A stretch of 64,000 nucleotides of DNA from a virus (IMGVR_UViG_3300031687_001114:1-64000); one strand, 5' to 3'. Counted from the first letter of the stretch, positions 1-8,374 are shown. Made by a program: numbers and translations. The notes: generated by a model from the letters alone, not told the origin.

Positions 1-2
1 TT

Positions 3-80
3 TGTACACACTGTAATGCCGGAGGTGGTGTATTCAAAAAAAATTTAGCACAAGATTTTTCTATGCTACATATAGCCTGA
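3..80 (+). CDS. possible C-terminal end of a plus-strand gene cut by the window edge
   Basis: One plus-strand frame is open from the left edge to a TGA at 78-80. Its 25 visible residues begin CTHCNAGGGVFKKNL. The CxxC followed by N and a GGG run resembles the zinc-ribbon end of some phage HNH-type or DNA-binding proteins, but this is too little sequence for a family call. A competing minus-strand frame is also open from about 157 to the left edge, so even the coding strand is uncertain. The plus frame is favoured because its composition looks protein-like and because the genes immediately downstream are also on the plus strand. Confidence 0.3.
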   Translation, partial: CTHCNAGGGVFKKNLAQDFSMLHIA

Positions 81-215
81 AGTAACCGCGTGTAGCGTGT
101 ACGAAAGGCTGATGCGTACAGCATCTCTATGTATAGCTCTGTATGCCCACTATACATCATATATAAGTATTCGGCTAACACTATGCACTATAGTGGTTAC
201 ATGCATAAAAGTGTA

Positions 216-244
216 TTGACTTCTTACTCAATATACAGTATACT
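216..244 (+). promoter_or_regulatory. sigma70-like promoter (TTGACT-N17-TATACT)
   Basis: TTGACT at 216-221 and TATACT at 239-244 are separated by exactly 17 bases, close to the bacterial housekeeping consensus. A second TATACT lies at 251-256, and the -10 region sits in an imperfect palindrome built on AGTATACT, which could be an operator. It would drive the small gene at 273. This is distinct from the late ATAAATA promoters used elsewhere, so the gene is probably expressed early. Confidence 0.65.
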
Positions 245-272
245 ATAGTATATACTTTGCAGGAGAAACATT

Positions 273-440
273 ATGACTAAACAGGATAGACATGCTAAGA
301 GCGAAAGAGCTAGAACTCATAGGAAACATATTAAAGCTATTGTGAAGAACTCAAGACTACGCTTCTATGCTCACATGAAACATTTGCGAGAGAAGTATAA
401 TAAAATTAAATCGAGACATCATGATAACAAAGTTGATTAA
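273..440 (+). CDS. small basic protein (55 aa), unknown
   Basis: This 55-residue open frame has an ideal ribosome site (AGGAG at 261-265, seven bases before the ATG) and a strong sigma70-like promoter just upstream. The protein is very rich in Lys, Arg and His (for example HAKSERARTHRKH) and has almost no acidic stretch, so it may bind nucleic acid. Small, basic, early-expressed proteins are common among phage host-takeover factors, but no family is recognised. Confidence that it is a real gene comes from the promoter, ribosome site and start arrangement rather than from homology. Confidence 0.6.
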   Translation: MTKQDRHAKSERARTHRKHIKAIVKNSRLRFYAHMKHLREKYNKIKSRHHDNKVD

Positions 441-490
441 TAAATGGAAGAGGAGTTTGTATAAGCATTGGATTGCTCCGTGGGGATTAT

Positions 491-498
491 AATAAATA
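491..498 (+). promoter_or_regulatory. T4-type late promoter box AATAAATA
   Basis: AATAAATA is followed by exactly five bases (gtatt) and the ATG at 504. T4 late boxes span about -13 to -6, which would put the transcription start on the A of the ATG. It is the only plus-strand member of the five box-N5-ATG sites in the window. Confidence 0.5.
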
Positions 499-503
499 GT
501 ATT

Positions 504-617
504 ATGAAAGATATAATTAATAAAATACTATATACCAGATTCCATGTGGGCTATTTTGTATGTGCTTTAATATTTGCTATGGGCTTATGTATTACAGCAC
601 TAGTAGAACTAATTTAG
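504..617 (+). CDS. tiny single-pass membrane protein (37 aa)
   Basis: The 37-residue product has a short charged start (MKDIINKILYTRFH) followed by one continuous hydrophobic segment of about 20 residues (VGYFVCALIFAMGLCITALV) and almost nothing after it. That is the layout of a small inner-membrane protein. No Shine-Dalgarno sequence precedes the ATG. Instead a late promoter box ends five bases upstream, so the message may be leaderless. A holin-like, antiholin-like or superinfection-exclusion role is possible, but nothing in the sequence singles one out. Confidence 0.5.
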   Translation: MKDIINKILYTRFHVGYFVCALIFAMGLCITALVELI

Positions 618-657
618 TTTTGCTAAACTCTGATTTAGATTAAATAGGATCTCACCG

Positions 658-670
658 CGAAGGCGCTTCG
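658..670. terminator. GC-rich hairpin in a convergent intergenic gap
   Basis: CGAAG-GCG-CTTCG forms a 5-bp stem with a 3-base loop and is followed by TTT on the plus strand. The 90-base gap (618-707) separates convergent transcription units and is clearly more GC-rich than its surroundings, so a terminator is expected here. The stem is short and the T-run weak, so this is a candidate only. Confidence 0.3.
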
Positions 671-707
671 TTTCACTCGCACCTACTGAAGGTTCCGCCG
701 CCCTGGG

Positions 708-1382
708 CTATTTGTAACCTATTTGCATGTAGCGACTATATGCTGGAGTTACCATACTGCCCACGTACTTGGTATTGCTTAATGGGTATTTGCTTATCAT
801 ATCCTCTATGCTGTTGCATGTATTAATATGTCCATCAAAGGATTCGCTGTTATTAGTTTGCATTATAATTAATTGATCCGAGTCAACAGTATCAAACCAA
901 TCGCTATTCATATGTTCACAACTGGTATTAATAATCCAATCGGGTTTAACCGTAATTAATTCCCCTCCAGTTTCAAACTCACAGTTACTTAAATCTAAAT
1001 GTGTAGCATCAGCAACAACTCCTTTGTAACGCCAGCCTGCTAGATACTTTTGGTTCAGTCGTTCACTTAAATCTTGTGCAGTGGGATCAGCATCAACTCC
1101 GTATATACGTTCTATAGTTAATGCTCTGTGCAGTGGATCAACTAGACTGCCTATCCAACTGCCTAATATAATCACAGTGGCATTAGCTTGTAATGGAGAT
1201 ACTTTATACAGTTCGCCTAACAGCCAGCTCTTGGATGCTAACTGTCCTTTGCTGAATGCATGTTTAGGATACAAACTGCTGTGTTGTACTATATGCTCGA
1301 ACTGGCTCATGCTTACTTTCAAGAAGCCTGCATCGATATAATCGTTAACCGCTTCCCATGTGTCTAGTTTAATTTCATTCAT
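708..1382 (-). CDS. class I SAM-dependent methyltransferase-like protein
   Basis: The 224-residue protein has a Rossmann-type SAM site: motif I at about 70-80 (VIILGSWIGSL), an acidic residue after the second strand (GVDADP, 95-100), then an ADATHLD segment and a fourth-strand motif (WIINTSCEHM). The substrate is not evident. The chosen ATG overlaps the stop of the upstream 49-residue gene as ATGA, and an AGAGAG ribosome site precedes it. An in-frame ATG at 1415 would lengthen it by 11 residues. It is the last gene of the minus-strand auxiliary block, and the phage-encoded MetK could supply its cofactor. It could instead be a structural relative with no methylation activity. Confidence 0.6.
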   Translation of the reverse strand: MNEIKLDTWEAVNDYIDAGFLKVSMSQFEHIVQHSSLYPKHAFSKGQLASKSWLLGELYKVSPLQANATVIILGSWIGSLVDPLHRALTIERIYGVDADPTAQDLSERLNQKYLAGWRYKGVVADATHLDLSNCEFETGGELITVKPDWIINTSCEHMNSDWFDTVDSDQLIIMQTNNSESFDGHINTCNSIEDMISKYPLSNTKYVGSMVTPAYSRYMQIGYK

Positions 1383-1528
1383 TTTATTCTCTCTAACATT
1401 TCTAATACTGTGCATAGTTCAGCAACTGAGCTGTCTAACACCATGTGAGCAACTTCGTTATCGTTCTTGGCTCTCTCCTCACATAACATATCTATTCTTA
1501 CTCTGAGGTACTTTTCAATTTTATCCAT
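1379..1528 (-). CDS. small helical protein (49 aa), unknown
   Basis: This small gene fills the gap between the DUF1289-like gene and the methyltransferase. A good GAGAGGA ribosome site precedes the ATG at 1528, its start lies within the end of the upstream gene, and its TGA overlaps the next ATG as ATGA, so translation is probably coupled. The product (starting MDKIEKYLRVRIDML) looks alpha-helical with mixed charge and has a leucine-rich C-terminal half. No family is recognised. The tight packing is the main evidence that it is real. Confidence 0.5.
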   Translation of the reverse strand: MDKIEKYLRVRIDMLCEERAKNDNEVAHMVLDSSVAELCTVLEMLERIK

Positions 1529-1704
1529 TCCTCTATCCTCTCTAGTACTGCGTTCTTTTCTTCATCTGTGGCTGTGTACCAGTCACGCATCTCAGTAGCA
1601 GTTCTGTAACAGCCGATGCAGTACTCACTGTTCACATCAAACGTACATATTTTAATGCAAGGTGATGGTACCATACTGCGTGGTCTAGCTTTACCTCTTC
1701 TCAT
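1498..1704 (-). CDS. DUF1289-like small cysteine protein
   Basis: This 68-residue protein carries the pattern SPC-x3-C-x8-C-x2-C (Cys16, 20, 29 and 32, around PCIKIC and YCIGC). An arginine/threonine stretch, a WYTATDEEK segment and a short helix follow. That is the layout of DUF1289 proteins, which are short bacterial proteins of unknown role that probably bind a metal or Fe-S cluster. The ATG overlaps the end of the 1,294-residue repeat protein by 14 bases, so the two are probably translationally coupled. The first ten basic residues come from this overlap, so translation may instead begin at Met11. Confidence 0.65.
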   Translation of the reverse strand: MRRGKARPRSMVPSPCIKICTFDVNSEYCIGCYRTATEMRDWYTATDEEKNAVLERIEEWIKLKSTSE

Positions 1705-4700
1705 ACTGTGCCTCTAGCCATTCGTAATCATTAATTAATTCTAATGCAACTGTGTTCCCCCGGTTGCGTCCTGCATAGTCATTACCTGCGTTTGCTCCTG
1801 CTACAGCTTGATCACTGTAGTCTCCCTCAGTAGCGTTTAGCCATGCCCCTAATCTTTGTTGTGCGTCTGCGTCTGTGCTAGTTGCTAACTTAACGCACTC
1901 TCTGAATGCACTACGCCATGTGCTGTATGCATCAGTATTAAATCTTGTTGTACAAGCAACTTCAGGCATTACTTTAAATCGTTTGCCTAATCCAGTTGTA
2001 AAGTCTATGCCCCAAGTGGTTGCTCCTCTAACTGCGTTAGTGTTAAACAGTTTAACTCCGCCGTAGCCATAAGTATCACCAGTAACAGGGTTAGCACTAT
2101 TCCACACATGAGTAACGTCTTGGTCATATACATCTGGTATATAACTAAAGTCGAAGTCTGTGCTTACATCAGCATCACCGTCCACTACCCAGAACATACT
2201 ACTGCTCACTGAATTACTTGCTTGTTGGTGTGCTGTGAATATTCCGTCTACATCACTAACCAGTATAGACTCGTCTGGTAATGCCTCTAGCAGTTCATGT
2301 GCGTTGTTTTGTGCGTAAGTGATGAGTACTATGTCATATGGCTTATACACACTAGCAGTTGCTTTAACATACTGTAGTGTTCCACGTGGCATTTTGTTTA
2401 ACTGTATGTCATCTGATGTTAAACCTTCTATACCTTTGTGCCATAAACGTATGCCACCATATGAATGTGTTTTGTTTGTGCGTGGATTAACTCGTTGCCA
2501 TGTGTGTACTTTGTTTAATCCATCTAGTTGTGGAGTATAACTGTACTCGAATTCAGGTATTGGTGTTACATCTGGATCAATAGTATAGAAGTAATCACCT
2601 GTAGTAACATTTTTATAGTTGTTTAACTGCTTGAGTAACGGTGTTTCAGTGTTAAGAGCGAAACATTCCCACGTTGTAGGTGTGGTTGCTACCCGGTATA
2701 CTGGCTTTAAGTCTTTAAAACTGTTGTTAATTAACTGTTTAACAGTGAACTTGGTGTTGGTAAAGGTACCAGTGGGTACTAAACGAACGCCACGTTGGGC
2801 ATCTATGCTGTCAATCCACACGTGAACCACATGCTCTTCCCACTTAGTAGGCACATAATCAAACTTCCAATCGCTTACTAAGGTGCTATGAGGATCAACT
2901 ACCCAGTACATGTTGCTGTCTAAGTTCATTTCAAACAATAACAGTTGGTCTATTATGTCTTTATCACTGTTCAAGTAGCATATAGGATACTCTTTTTGCT
3001 CACCTGCTACAGCATTTAATATTAATTGGTCTGGTATACTGCAAGTTAATACTTGTTCATCAGTTAATTGACTAGCATTATACGTTGTGGGCCACAGTCT
3101 AAGACCGCCATGTCCTATAACTAACCCTTCTGCGTCTGTTCTTTTCCATACATGCACTACATTTGTATTGTTTACATGTGGTATAATGCTCTCTGCAATA
3201 ACAGTTTCGGTTAATTCAATGTCTGGATCTACTGTCCACACATAGCCTACGTCACTATGCTTGGCTAATACGTCCTGTATTTCCTTTGATGTCATGTGTT
3301 CTAACTGTTCAACGGGCCATATAGGATCTCTACTTGCTACCTTAGGCAGTTCTTTTAGTTTAACATAACTGTTTTCTTTAATTTGTTCTAGTGTGTAGTG
3401 GGCTACCGGCATTAGTTTAACGCCACTTTGCTTACTGCTACCTGCATGTTGCCACATGTGGACTACATCTTTATCATATTGTGTTGGGTAATAACTATAA
3501 TCGAAGTCTGCATCTACTTGTACATGTGCATCAACTACCCACATCATGCTTACGGTTGTTTGTAGTGCCAGAGCTTCGTAGACGCCGTCTAACGGCTGTA
3601 ACAGTTCTTCCGGCTGTATGTGGTACACTGGATACTTTTTCTGTGTACAAGCCGGCTCTCTAATATACTTTGGTCTACCTTTGCCTTCGTTCTTGTTCCT
3701 TAAACTAACTCCACCGTAATCGTATTGCTTACCTGTTACAGGATTTAGTTTTTGCCATACATGTTGCTTACCATCGTCGAACACATCAGGCTGGAAGTCA
3801 AAGTCAAATCCTACAAGTACATCAACGTCTGGATCAACTACCCAGAACCAAGCATGAGTACTCTTTGCTAATCCTTCTTGATATGAACTGTATGTTTCAA
3901 ACTCATACGTTAATGCTACAGGACTCATGTCGTGTACTTTAACATCACCATTCCAATCCTTTGGCATCCATATAAGTATGCCATTGAATATATGTTTAGT
4001 GTTACGTTCGAATGTTGTTGGGCTCCACGGTATATGACTTATGTCATTAAAGGCTGTGGGCAGTATCCAACAGTCAGCATCTACTCGATCCATTCCTTCA
4101 TCAGTGTATATGATCGGGTAGCTTCTACCTCCGACGGGGTTAGTGGCAATAAACTTGCTGTCCTCACTGCCAGATCTCGGAACAAGTTTAATACCTCCTG
4201 CTCTGTTGTCGCTGATATTTGTAATTGCTTTGGGGTATTTGTGTTCCAGGTCATCCGGAAACTTGAATATGTGTATGTACTTTGTGTCATGCTGTTGTGG
4301 AACATAGTTGAACTCCTCGTTAATTTGATGTTCGTTGTCTACTAACCAGAACATTTTAGTTCTGCTTTTCCTTGCAGGAGTATCATAGTCGCTGATATTA
4401 TCTGCATAGAATATATCATAACGTACAGGACAAATATCTTCTTGATACTTATGCTTGGTTACGTCAAAGTGTTTATTCATTAATCGTACGCCACCACATC
4501 GGGTATCCCATGCGTCTGTAAAGTCTGCCGGGTAACGTTCTTCTAGGTGACTGGGTATTTTAAATACATGTATATAATCTAATTCGTGACTTGCTGGAAC
4601 GTATAACAGTTTACCATTAAACTGAAACTCTCTATCCACAATCCAGAACCATTCTGTTTTACTACGCTCTGCATAGTCGCTGTATGTTTCTGCATTAAAG

Positions 4701-5575
4701 TCTTCGTTGTCTATATAGAACACATCATACGCTTCGTCCTCTACTGGACATGCAGGATGTATTTTAAGTTCCGCGTCTTTCCAATTCATAGGCACTAGTC
4801 TAATGCCACCCATACCCAACGGATACTTTTCTTTTAATTGGTATGGCATTTTAAAACTGTGTACAAAGTCTTTCTCAAAAGGATTAGGAACCCAGTCAAG
4901 TGTTTTAGTATTAATAGTATGTTCTTTATCTATTAACCAAACATATTCGTTTGTGTGTACATCACGCTGACTGTAATCGTCTACGTCGGTAACAAACATA
5001 AACGGTATGTCTAAGTCTGCATTTAAGAAGCCGTGGTATTTAATTTGTGCGTCTTTCCAATCACGTGGATATAATTTAATGCCACCTTCTTCTTTTGGAT
5101 ACTTATGTTCTAGTTGTCCCCTTAAATGAAAACTGTGTATGAAGTCTGGTTCAAAGTTCCCCGGTGCCCAATCGATGTTTTCAGTTATTTTATATTCAGG
5201 ATCAACGCACCAAACATGTGTGCTACTAGAGTTATCAAAGTAGTCCCCCGGTGTCGTGCTTGTTAGTACGTTGAATGTTTTTGTACATGCTACTGCATTG
5301 TGATGGAATGTTTCTGGAAACCCAATTGGCTTTTTAACTTTTAATGTTACTCCGCCATAGTTCAATTGGTTCCACTTCCAAACATGTTCGTAATTTTTTG
5401 TATGCGAGTCTGGCTTAAAGTCAAATATACTATAGTCGGTAACAGTAATGTCTTCTTCGATGAACCAATACATTGATGTATTGCTAGAGATAGCAGACAC
5501 GTTACTGACTTGTTGTGCAAAAGGTAACTGCTCTACTAGAGCTTCGTTCTCTCCTACATAAAAAATATCATACAT
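1691..5575 (-). CDS. giant protein of 12 tandem glycosyltransferase-like modules (1,294 aa)
   Basis: The protein is built from about twelve divergent repeats of roughly 70-130 residues. Each begins with a strand such as YDIFY, runs through an aromatic-VD-x-D/E/H motif (VVDPDV, LIDKEH), then a tyrosine/proline stretch, an H-V/I-W/F motif and a closing GG-I/V-R/K-L. The exact D-x-D needed by metal-dependent GT-A glycosyltransferases survives in modules 7, 9, 11 and 12; the others have DPE, DKE, DRE, DNE, DAH or DPH. Only the last module carries the C-terminal helical part (SAFRECVKLAT, LINDYEWLE), which is shared with the single-module protein at 30616-31611. No signal peptide or membrane segment is seen. 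It could be a processive glycosyltransferase, a sugar-binding scaffold or a decayed array. Glycosyltransferase relationship is inference from motif order. Confidence 0.6.
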   Translation of the reverse strand: MYDIFYVGENEALVEQLPFAQQVSNVSAISSNTSMYWFIEEDITVTDYSIFDFKPDSHTKNYEHVWKWNQLNYGGVTLKVKKPIGFPETFHHNAVACTKTFNVLTSTTPGDYFDNSSSTHVWCVDPEYKITENIDWAPGNFEPDFIHSFHLRGQLEHKYPKEEGGIKLYPRDWKDAQIKYHGFLNADLDIPFMFVTDVDDYSQRDVHTNEYVWLIDKEHTINTKTLDWVPNPFEKDFVHSFKMPYQLKEKYPLGMGGIRLVPMNWKDAELKIHPACPVEDEAYDVFYIDNEDFNAETYSDYAERSKTEWFWIVDREFQFNGKLLYVPASHELDYIHVFKIPSHLEERYPADFTDAWDTRCGGVRLMNKHFDVTKHKYQEDICPVRYDIFYADNISDYDTPARKSRTKMFWLVDNEHQINEEFNYVPQQHDTKYIHIFKFPDDLEHKYPKAITNISDNRAGGIKLVPRSGSEDSKFIATNPVGGRSYPIIYTDEGMDRVDADCWILPTAFNDISHIPWSPTTFERNTKHIFNGILIWMPKDWNGDVKVHDMSPVALTYEFETYSSYQEGLAKSTHAWFWVVDPDVDVLVGFDFDFQPDVFDDGKQHVWQKLNPVTGKQYDYGGVSLRNKNEGKGRPKYIREPACTQKKYPVYHIQPEELLQPLDGVYEALALQTTVSMMWVVDAHVQVDADFDYSYYPTQYDKDVVHMWQHAGSSKQSGVKLMPVAHYTLEQIKENSYVKLKELPKVASRDPIWPVEQLEHMTSKEIQDVLAKHSDVGYVWTVDPDIELTETVIAESIIPHVNNTNVVHVWKRTDAEGLVIGHGGLRLWPTTYNASQLTDEQVLTCSIPDQLILNAVAGEQKEYPICYLNSDKDIIDQLLLFEMNLDSNMYWVVDPHSTLVSDWKFDYVPTKWEEHVVHVWIDSIDAQRGVRLVPTGTFTNTKFTVKQLINNSFKDLKPVYRVATTPTTWECFALNTETPLLKQLNNYKNVTTGDYFYTIDPDVTPIPEFEYSYTPQLDGLNKVHTWQRVNPRTNKTHSYGGIRLWHKGIEGLTSDDIQLNKMPRGTLQYVKATASVYKPYDIVLITYAQNNAHELLEALPDESILVSDVDGIFTAHQQASNSVSSSMFWVVDGDADVSTDFDFSYIPDVYDQDVTHVWNSANPVTGDTYGYGGVKLFNTNAVRGATTWGIDFTTGLGKRFKVMPEVACTTRFNTDAYSTWRSAFRECVKLATSTDADAQQRLGAWLNATEGDYSDQAVAGANAGNDYAGRNRGNTVALELINDYEWLEAQYEKR
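1720..5575 (-). repeat. twelve-fold protein-level tandem repeat
   Basis: The repeat unit is visible in the translation, not in the DNA: an aromatic-VDxD motif, then HVW, then GGVKL, recurs about every 85-120 residues. Modules differ so much in sequence that the duplication must be old. Module 6 is the most reduced and keeps only fragments of the pattern; modules 7 to 12 are the best preserved. Confidence 0.6.
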
Positions 5576-5903
5576 CTATTTTGTGTCCTACTACTGCGTT
5601 TATATATTTATTGATATGGTCTAGTCCGTTGTCTAGGTTTTCTAATTCACGGAACATTAATTGGTTAGCACTAAAGCAACAATCGTCTCGGTGATGTCTT
5701 GCACTAATCTTACACACATGACAGTTCCCTTTTAGTTTCCAGAACATCATTTCCTCTGGAGTTAACAGTGGATCATATAGCCATGGGTTGCGTGATACTT
5801 CGGTAGGCGATAGTTCGCTATAGTCGTGGTCCGCAAGTAGTTCTTTAACGTAACCGTTTATGCCTATTGCTTCTATTCGTTCTTTAACTTTTTCGTTAGT
5901 CAC
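5568..5903 (-). CDS. unknown small cysteine/histidine-rich protein
   Basis: No family is recognised. The visible feature is a compact cysteine/histidine cluster (CHVCKISARHHRDDCC) in the middle, suggesting a metal site, followed by a helical C-terminal half. The GTG start at 5903 leaves only an 8-base overlap with the carbamoyltransferase stop. An ATG at 5948 would add 15 residues but overlap that gene by 53 bases, and neither start has a convincing ribosome site. It lies directly between the carbamoyltransferase and the 12-module protein and overlaps both, so it may work with one of them. Confidence 0.55.
   Translation of the reverse strand: MTNEKVKERIEAIGINGYVKELLADHDYSELSPTEVSRNPWLYDPLLTPEEMMFWKLKGNCHVCKISARHHRDDCCFSANQLMFRELENLDNGLDHINKYINAVVGHKIDV
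5605..5612 (-). promoter_or_regulatory. T4-type late promoter box AATAAATA
   Basis: The box reads AATAAATA on the minus strand and lies about 30 bases upstream of the 12-module gene, inside the preceding coding sequence. It would give a leadered transcript of that gene. As an internal site in AT-rich coding DNA it is less certain than the intergenic boxes. Confidence 0.4.
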
Positions 5904-7440
5904 TTGTATGTACTCTGATGTTGTAATGGTTTGTAAAAGCAGTAGCATCTTCTTTAGTATTAACTATTGGCTGACCTTTAACATTGAGACTCGTATTGAG
6001 AACAATAGGACAACCTGATACTTTGTGCCATTCGGATAGTGCTTCATATAGTTCAGGGTGCTGTTTTCTATTAACAGTCTGAACCCTACTCGTTCCATCC
6101 CCATGTACGACAGCAGGTATTTCATCTGGACGTTTGCATTTTGCTACAAACTGCATGTATGGACTTTCGTTTAAACCGCCCGGCAGTTCAAACCAATCTT
6201 GTACATGTTCTTCTAAAATGATAGGAGCAAACGGTCTAAACTTTTGTCTACGTTTAATTTCATTTACTCTATCCTTAATCTCTTCCCCTCTAGGATCAGC
6301 AAATAAACTTCTGTTCCCTAATGCTCTAGGACCAAACTCTGCTCTGCCATTGGCAACTCCAAAGATTTCCCCATTGTTTAAACTCTCGACAAACTTCCTT
6401 ACGGGCCACTTGCCTTCTATTACAGTTCCTAAGTAAGGAGTTTTCCATTCTACTTTCTTTAATGTATCTGCAAAATGTAAGAATGCCGCGGCACCTAAAC
6501 TACTTCCAGCATCACCTGGGTTAGGCATTATGTGTACGTCATCGAATATATCAAACAGTTTACTATTAGCAACACAGTTTAATGCACAGCCACCCATGAA
6601 CACTAAGTTCTTACTATGAGTGTACTTGTAGGCTAACTCCGCGTATTCCATAATTCTTTCTTCACATACTAACTGAGCACTTGCGGCTAAGTCGTACTTA
6701 ATTTGTTCGTTACCCGGAATGTTTAAATTGTTTATTAAGAAGTCGTCTGGTAAGCCTCTACTCATATCAATGGTGTGTAGACACTCTCCTCTATTCTCTT
6801 TAGTAATCTTTTCATGCTTAAACAATTGCTTACGCATCTGTTTAGCGAATATCGGATTACCGTATGCCGCCATTCCCATTAGCACATATTCATCTTCCAT
6901 AGGCTTCAGTCCTACTCTGGCTGTTACAGCACTATAGAATAAACCTAGACTACTTGGGAAGTTTGTTTCGTGTACCAATTCAAACTTGCCACCTCGTTCT
7001 TCATACCTGTATATGGTTGCAGTCTGCACTTCGCCTATTGCATCGATAGTCATTATAGCACACTCGTCGAAGTCACTAGTAAGTACTCCTGCGGCGGCAT
7101 GACTTTGATGATGTAATGTATGCTGAACTGGAATACCGTCTAGCTGTGGATAAAATCTTTTAAGCCATTGCTCGGCAGTTGGTTCCGTGAACACAGCCTT
7201 AACTGCATCCATTCTCAGTTGTTTTAGTCTACGTTTAGACTTTAACTTACTATCCTCATGCATTACTATAACATCTGGCATGCCAAATGTCAATGCTTCT
7301 GCCATTAATTCTTTGTGTAAGAAAGGATCGTTCTTCTTTCTACTATAACGTTCGCTGTGACCAGCAAACATAATCTTGCCTTCGTCGACTACACAAACAG
7401 ACGCATCATGGAACATACAACTTATACCAAGTATTCTCAT
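5896..7440 (-). CDS. NodU/TobZ/CmcH-family O-carbamoyltransferase
   Basis: This enzyme family transfers a carbamoyl group from carbamoyl phosphate, via carbamoyl-adenylate, to a hydroxyl of a sugar or similar acceptor. The N-terminal Kae1-like half has GISCMFHDAS at 5-14, SERYSRKK at about 29-36 and the metal-binding histidines 110, 111 and 114 (LHHQSHAAAG). GGCALNC, PGDAGSSLGAA and GRAEFGPRALGNRS follow, and the C-terminal YrdC-like half has KRRQKFRPFAP and LNTSLNVKGQP. At 514 residues it is somewhat shorter than many family members but keeps all landmarks. Its ATG overlaps the preceding stop as ATGA. With sugar genes in the same block, a carbamoylated sugar is the simplest guess for its product. 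Confidence 0.9.
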   Translation of the reverse strand: MRILGISCMFHDASVCVVDEGKIMFAGHSERYSRKKNDPFLHKELMAEALTFGMPDVIVMHEDSKLKSKRRLKQLRMDAVKAVFTEPTAEQWLKRFYPQLDGIPVQHTLHHQSHAAAGVLTSDFDECAIMTIDAIGEVQTATIYRYEERGGKFELVHETNFPSSLGLFYSAVTARVGLKPMEDEYVLMGMAAYGNPIFAKQMRKQLFKHEKITKENRGECLHTIDMSRGLPDDFLINNLNIPGNEQIKYDLAASAQLVCEERIMEYAELAYKYTHSKNLVFMGGCALNCVANSKLFDIFDDVHIMPNPGDAGSSLGAAAFLHFADTLKKVEWKTPYLGTVIEGKWPVRKFVESLNNGEIFGVANGRAEFGPRALGNRSLFADPRGEEIKDRVNEIKRRQKFRPFAPIILEEHVQDWFELPGGLNESPYMQFVAKCKRPDEIPAVVHGDGTSRVQTVNRKQHPELYEALSEWHKVSGCPIVLNTSLNVKGQPIVNTKEDATAFTNHYNIRVHTSD

Positions 7441-7658
7441 CTATAAATAAATGGATCTGCTTTACGGATTTGTTCTAACTTATCCTTCAGCATCTCTTCT
7501 TCCTCATCAGTAAGATTTAATTCGGGTACATCGGGTACTTCAATTTCTGTAGGGCCTCTAAGTACTTCAGCTTTCTTACTTATTGGATTACCCTGCAAGT
7601 CACCGTGGTCGATAATCTCTGTTACCTCTTCGGCTAGTTCGTTTCTTTCTTCTGGCAT
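7437..7658 (-). CDS. small acidic protein (73 aa), unknown
   Basis: The product is strongly acidic (for example LNLTDEEEEML) with a short proline-containing centre and a helical C-terminus ending in PFIYR. It joins its neighbours by a 1-base TAATG overlap with the SGNH gene upstream and an ATGA overlap with the carbamoyltransferase downstream, so it is translated as part of the cassette. No family is recognised. It could be an adaptor, an acyl-carrier-like or inhibitory protein, or a substrate of one of the nearby radical SAM enzymes. It lacks the phosphopantetheine DSL motif, which argues against a carrier protein. Confidence 0.6.
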   Translation of the reverse strand: MPEERNELAEEVTEIIDHGDLQGNPISKKAEVLRGPTEIEVPDVPELNLTDEEEEMLKDKLEQIRKADPFIYR

Positions 7659-8374
7659 TATAATTCCTCTATAAACTTTTTAACTTCATTTGCATATAGC
7701 GTGTGTAAATGCTTATCTGCGTGGTACCATTCTGAGAAGTGTGAAGCGTTTTCTTCTGTGTCGTACCTTTCTATAAAACTATCTTCACTCTCAAAGAACA
7801 CATCATGCGGGAACGTATGCATTAAATGTTTTAATCTTAAATGATCAAACGTCTCTGCTTTTATTGACGCACAATTATTTACCTGTATGTGATCAACTTC
7901 GTAAGATTTTAAGAACGAATCTAGCATAGTCATATAAGTTATTTTTTTAAACAGTCCAAAGTTATAGTCTGTGTGATATAACTGCAATGCTTTGAACCAT
8001 GTAGTGAAGTCGCCAGTGTTTTTGTATTGTTCTGCATCAGATCCGTTTGCCCAATGTATATGTTGATCTTCCCATGTAAACTCTACTCGTTCGTTAGTAG
8101 TCCAGCCTACACATACAAGTAACTCCTTTGGATCTCTTCCTTGATATACCCACTGACTAACATAGTCAATAGTGGATCGCATGATGTATTCATTACTGCC
8201 ACCCGGTGCTGAATGATTTGTGTAGTTAAGTTCAAACGCTCTAGCAAGTTGTCCGGGCCATGCATGGACAATATTTTGTTTAGTAGCCGCAGTTGTTCCT
8301 GGGCCACATATCTCACTACCTGCCATATGGCTACAACCGATTGCGTATAAGTGTGTTTTGTCTTTTAAATCCAT
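7658..8374 (-). CDS. SGNH/GDSL-type hydrolase-like protein
   Basis: The 238-residue protein follows the SGNH block order. A nucleophile motif GCSH (Ser15) comes after the first strand, APGGSNEY provides the Gly and Asn of blocks II and III at about 55-63, GWTTNE follows a hydrophobic strand, and a C-terminal ADKHLH provides the Asp-x-His pair at about 220-222. Members cleave or transfer ester groups such as acetyl on sugars or lipids. The classical GDSL is replaced by GCSH, a variant seen in divergent phage and sugar-cluster members. It abuts a radical SAM stop codon with no gap (TAA-ATG), supporting shared translation. Confidence 0.7.
   Translation of the reverse strand: MDLKDKTHLYAIGCSHMAGSEICGPGTTAATKQNIVHAWPGQLARAFELNYTNHSAPGGSNEYIMRSTIDYVSQWVYQGRDPKELLVCVGWTTNERVEFTWEDQHIHWANGSDAEQYKNTGDFTTWFKALQLYHTDYNFGLFKKITYMTMLDSFLKSYEVDHIQVNNCASIKAETFDHLRLKHLMHTFPHDVFFESEDSFIERYDTEENASHFSEWYHADKHLHTLYANEVKKFIEEL

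Noticed and set aside
231-256. Palindrome around AGTATACTATAGTATATACT as a stand-alone regulatory repeat
   Set aside because: It overlaps the -10 elements of a sigma70-like promoter; an operator is possible, but the palindrome alone is not separate evidence.
421-492. 23-codon plus-strand frame overlapping the end of the 55-residue gene
   Set aside because: It has no clear ribosome site, is very short, and its only support is an ATG; more likely chance.
7441-7450. TATAAATAAA on the plus strand, like a late promoter
   Set aside because: It is antisense to the end of the 73-residue gene, and no plus-strand gene follows it.
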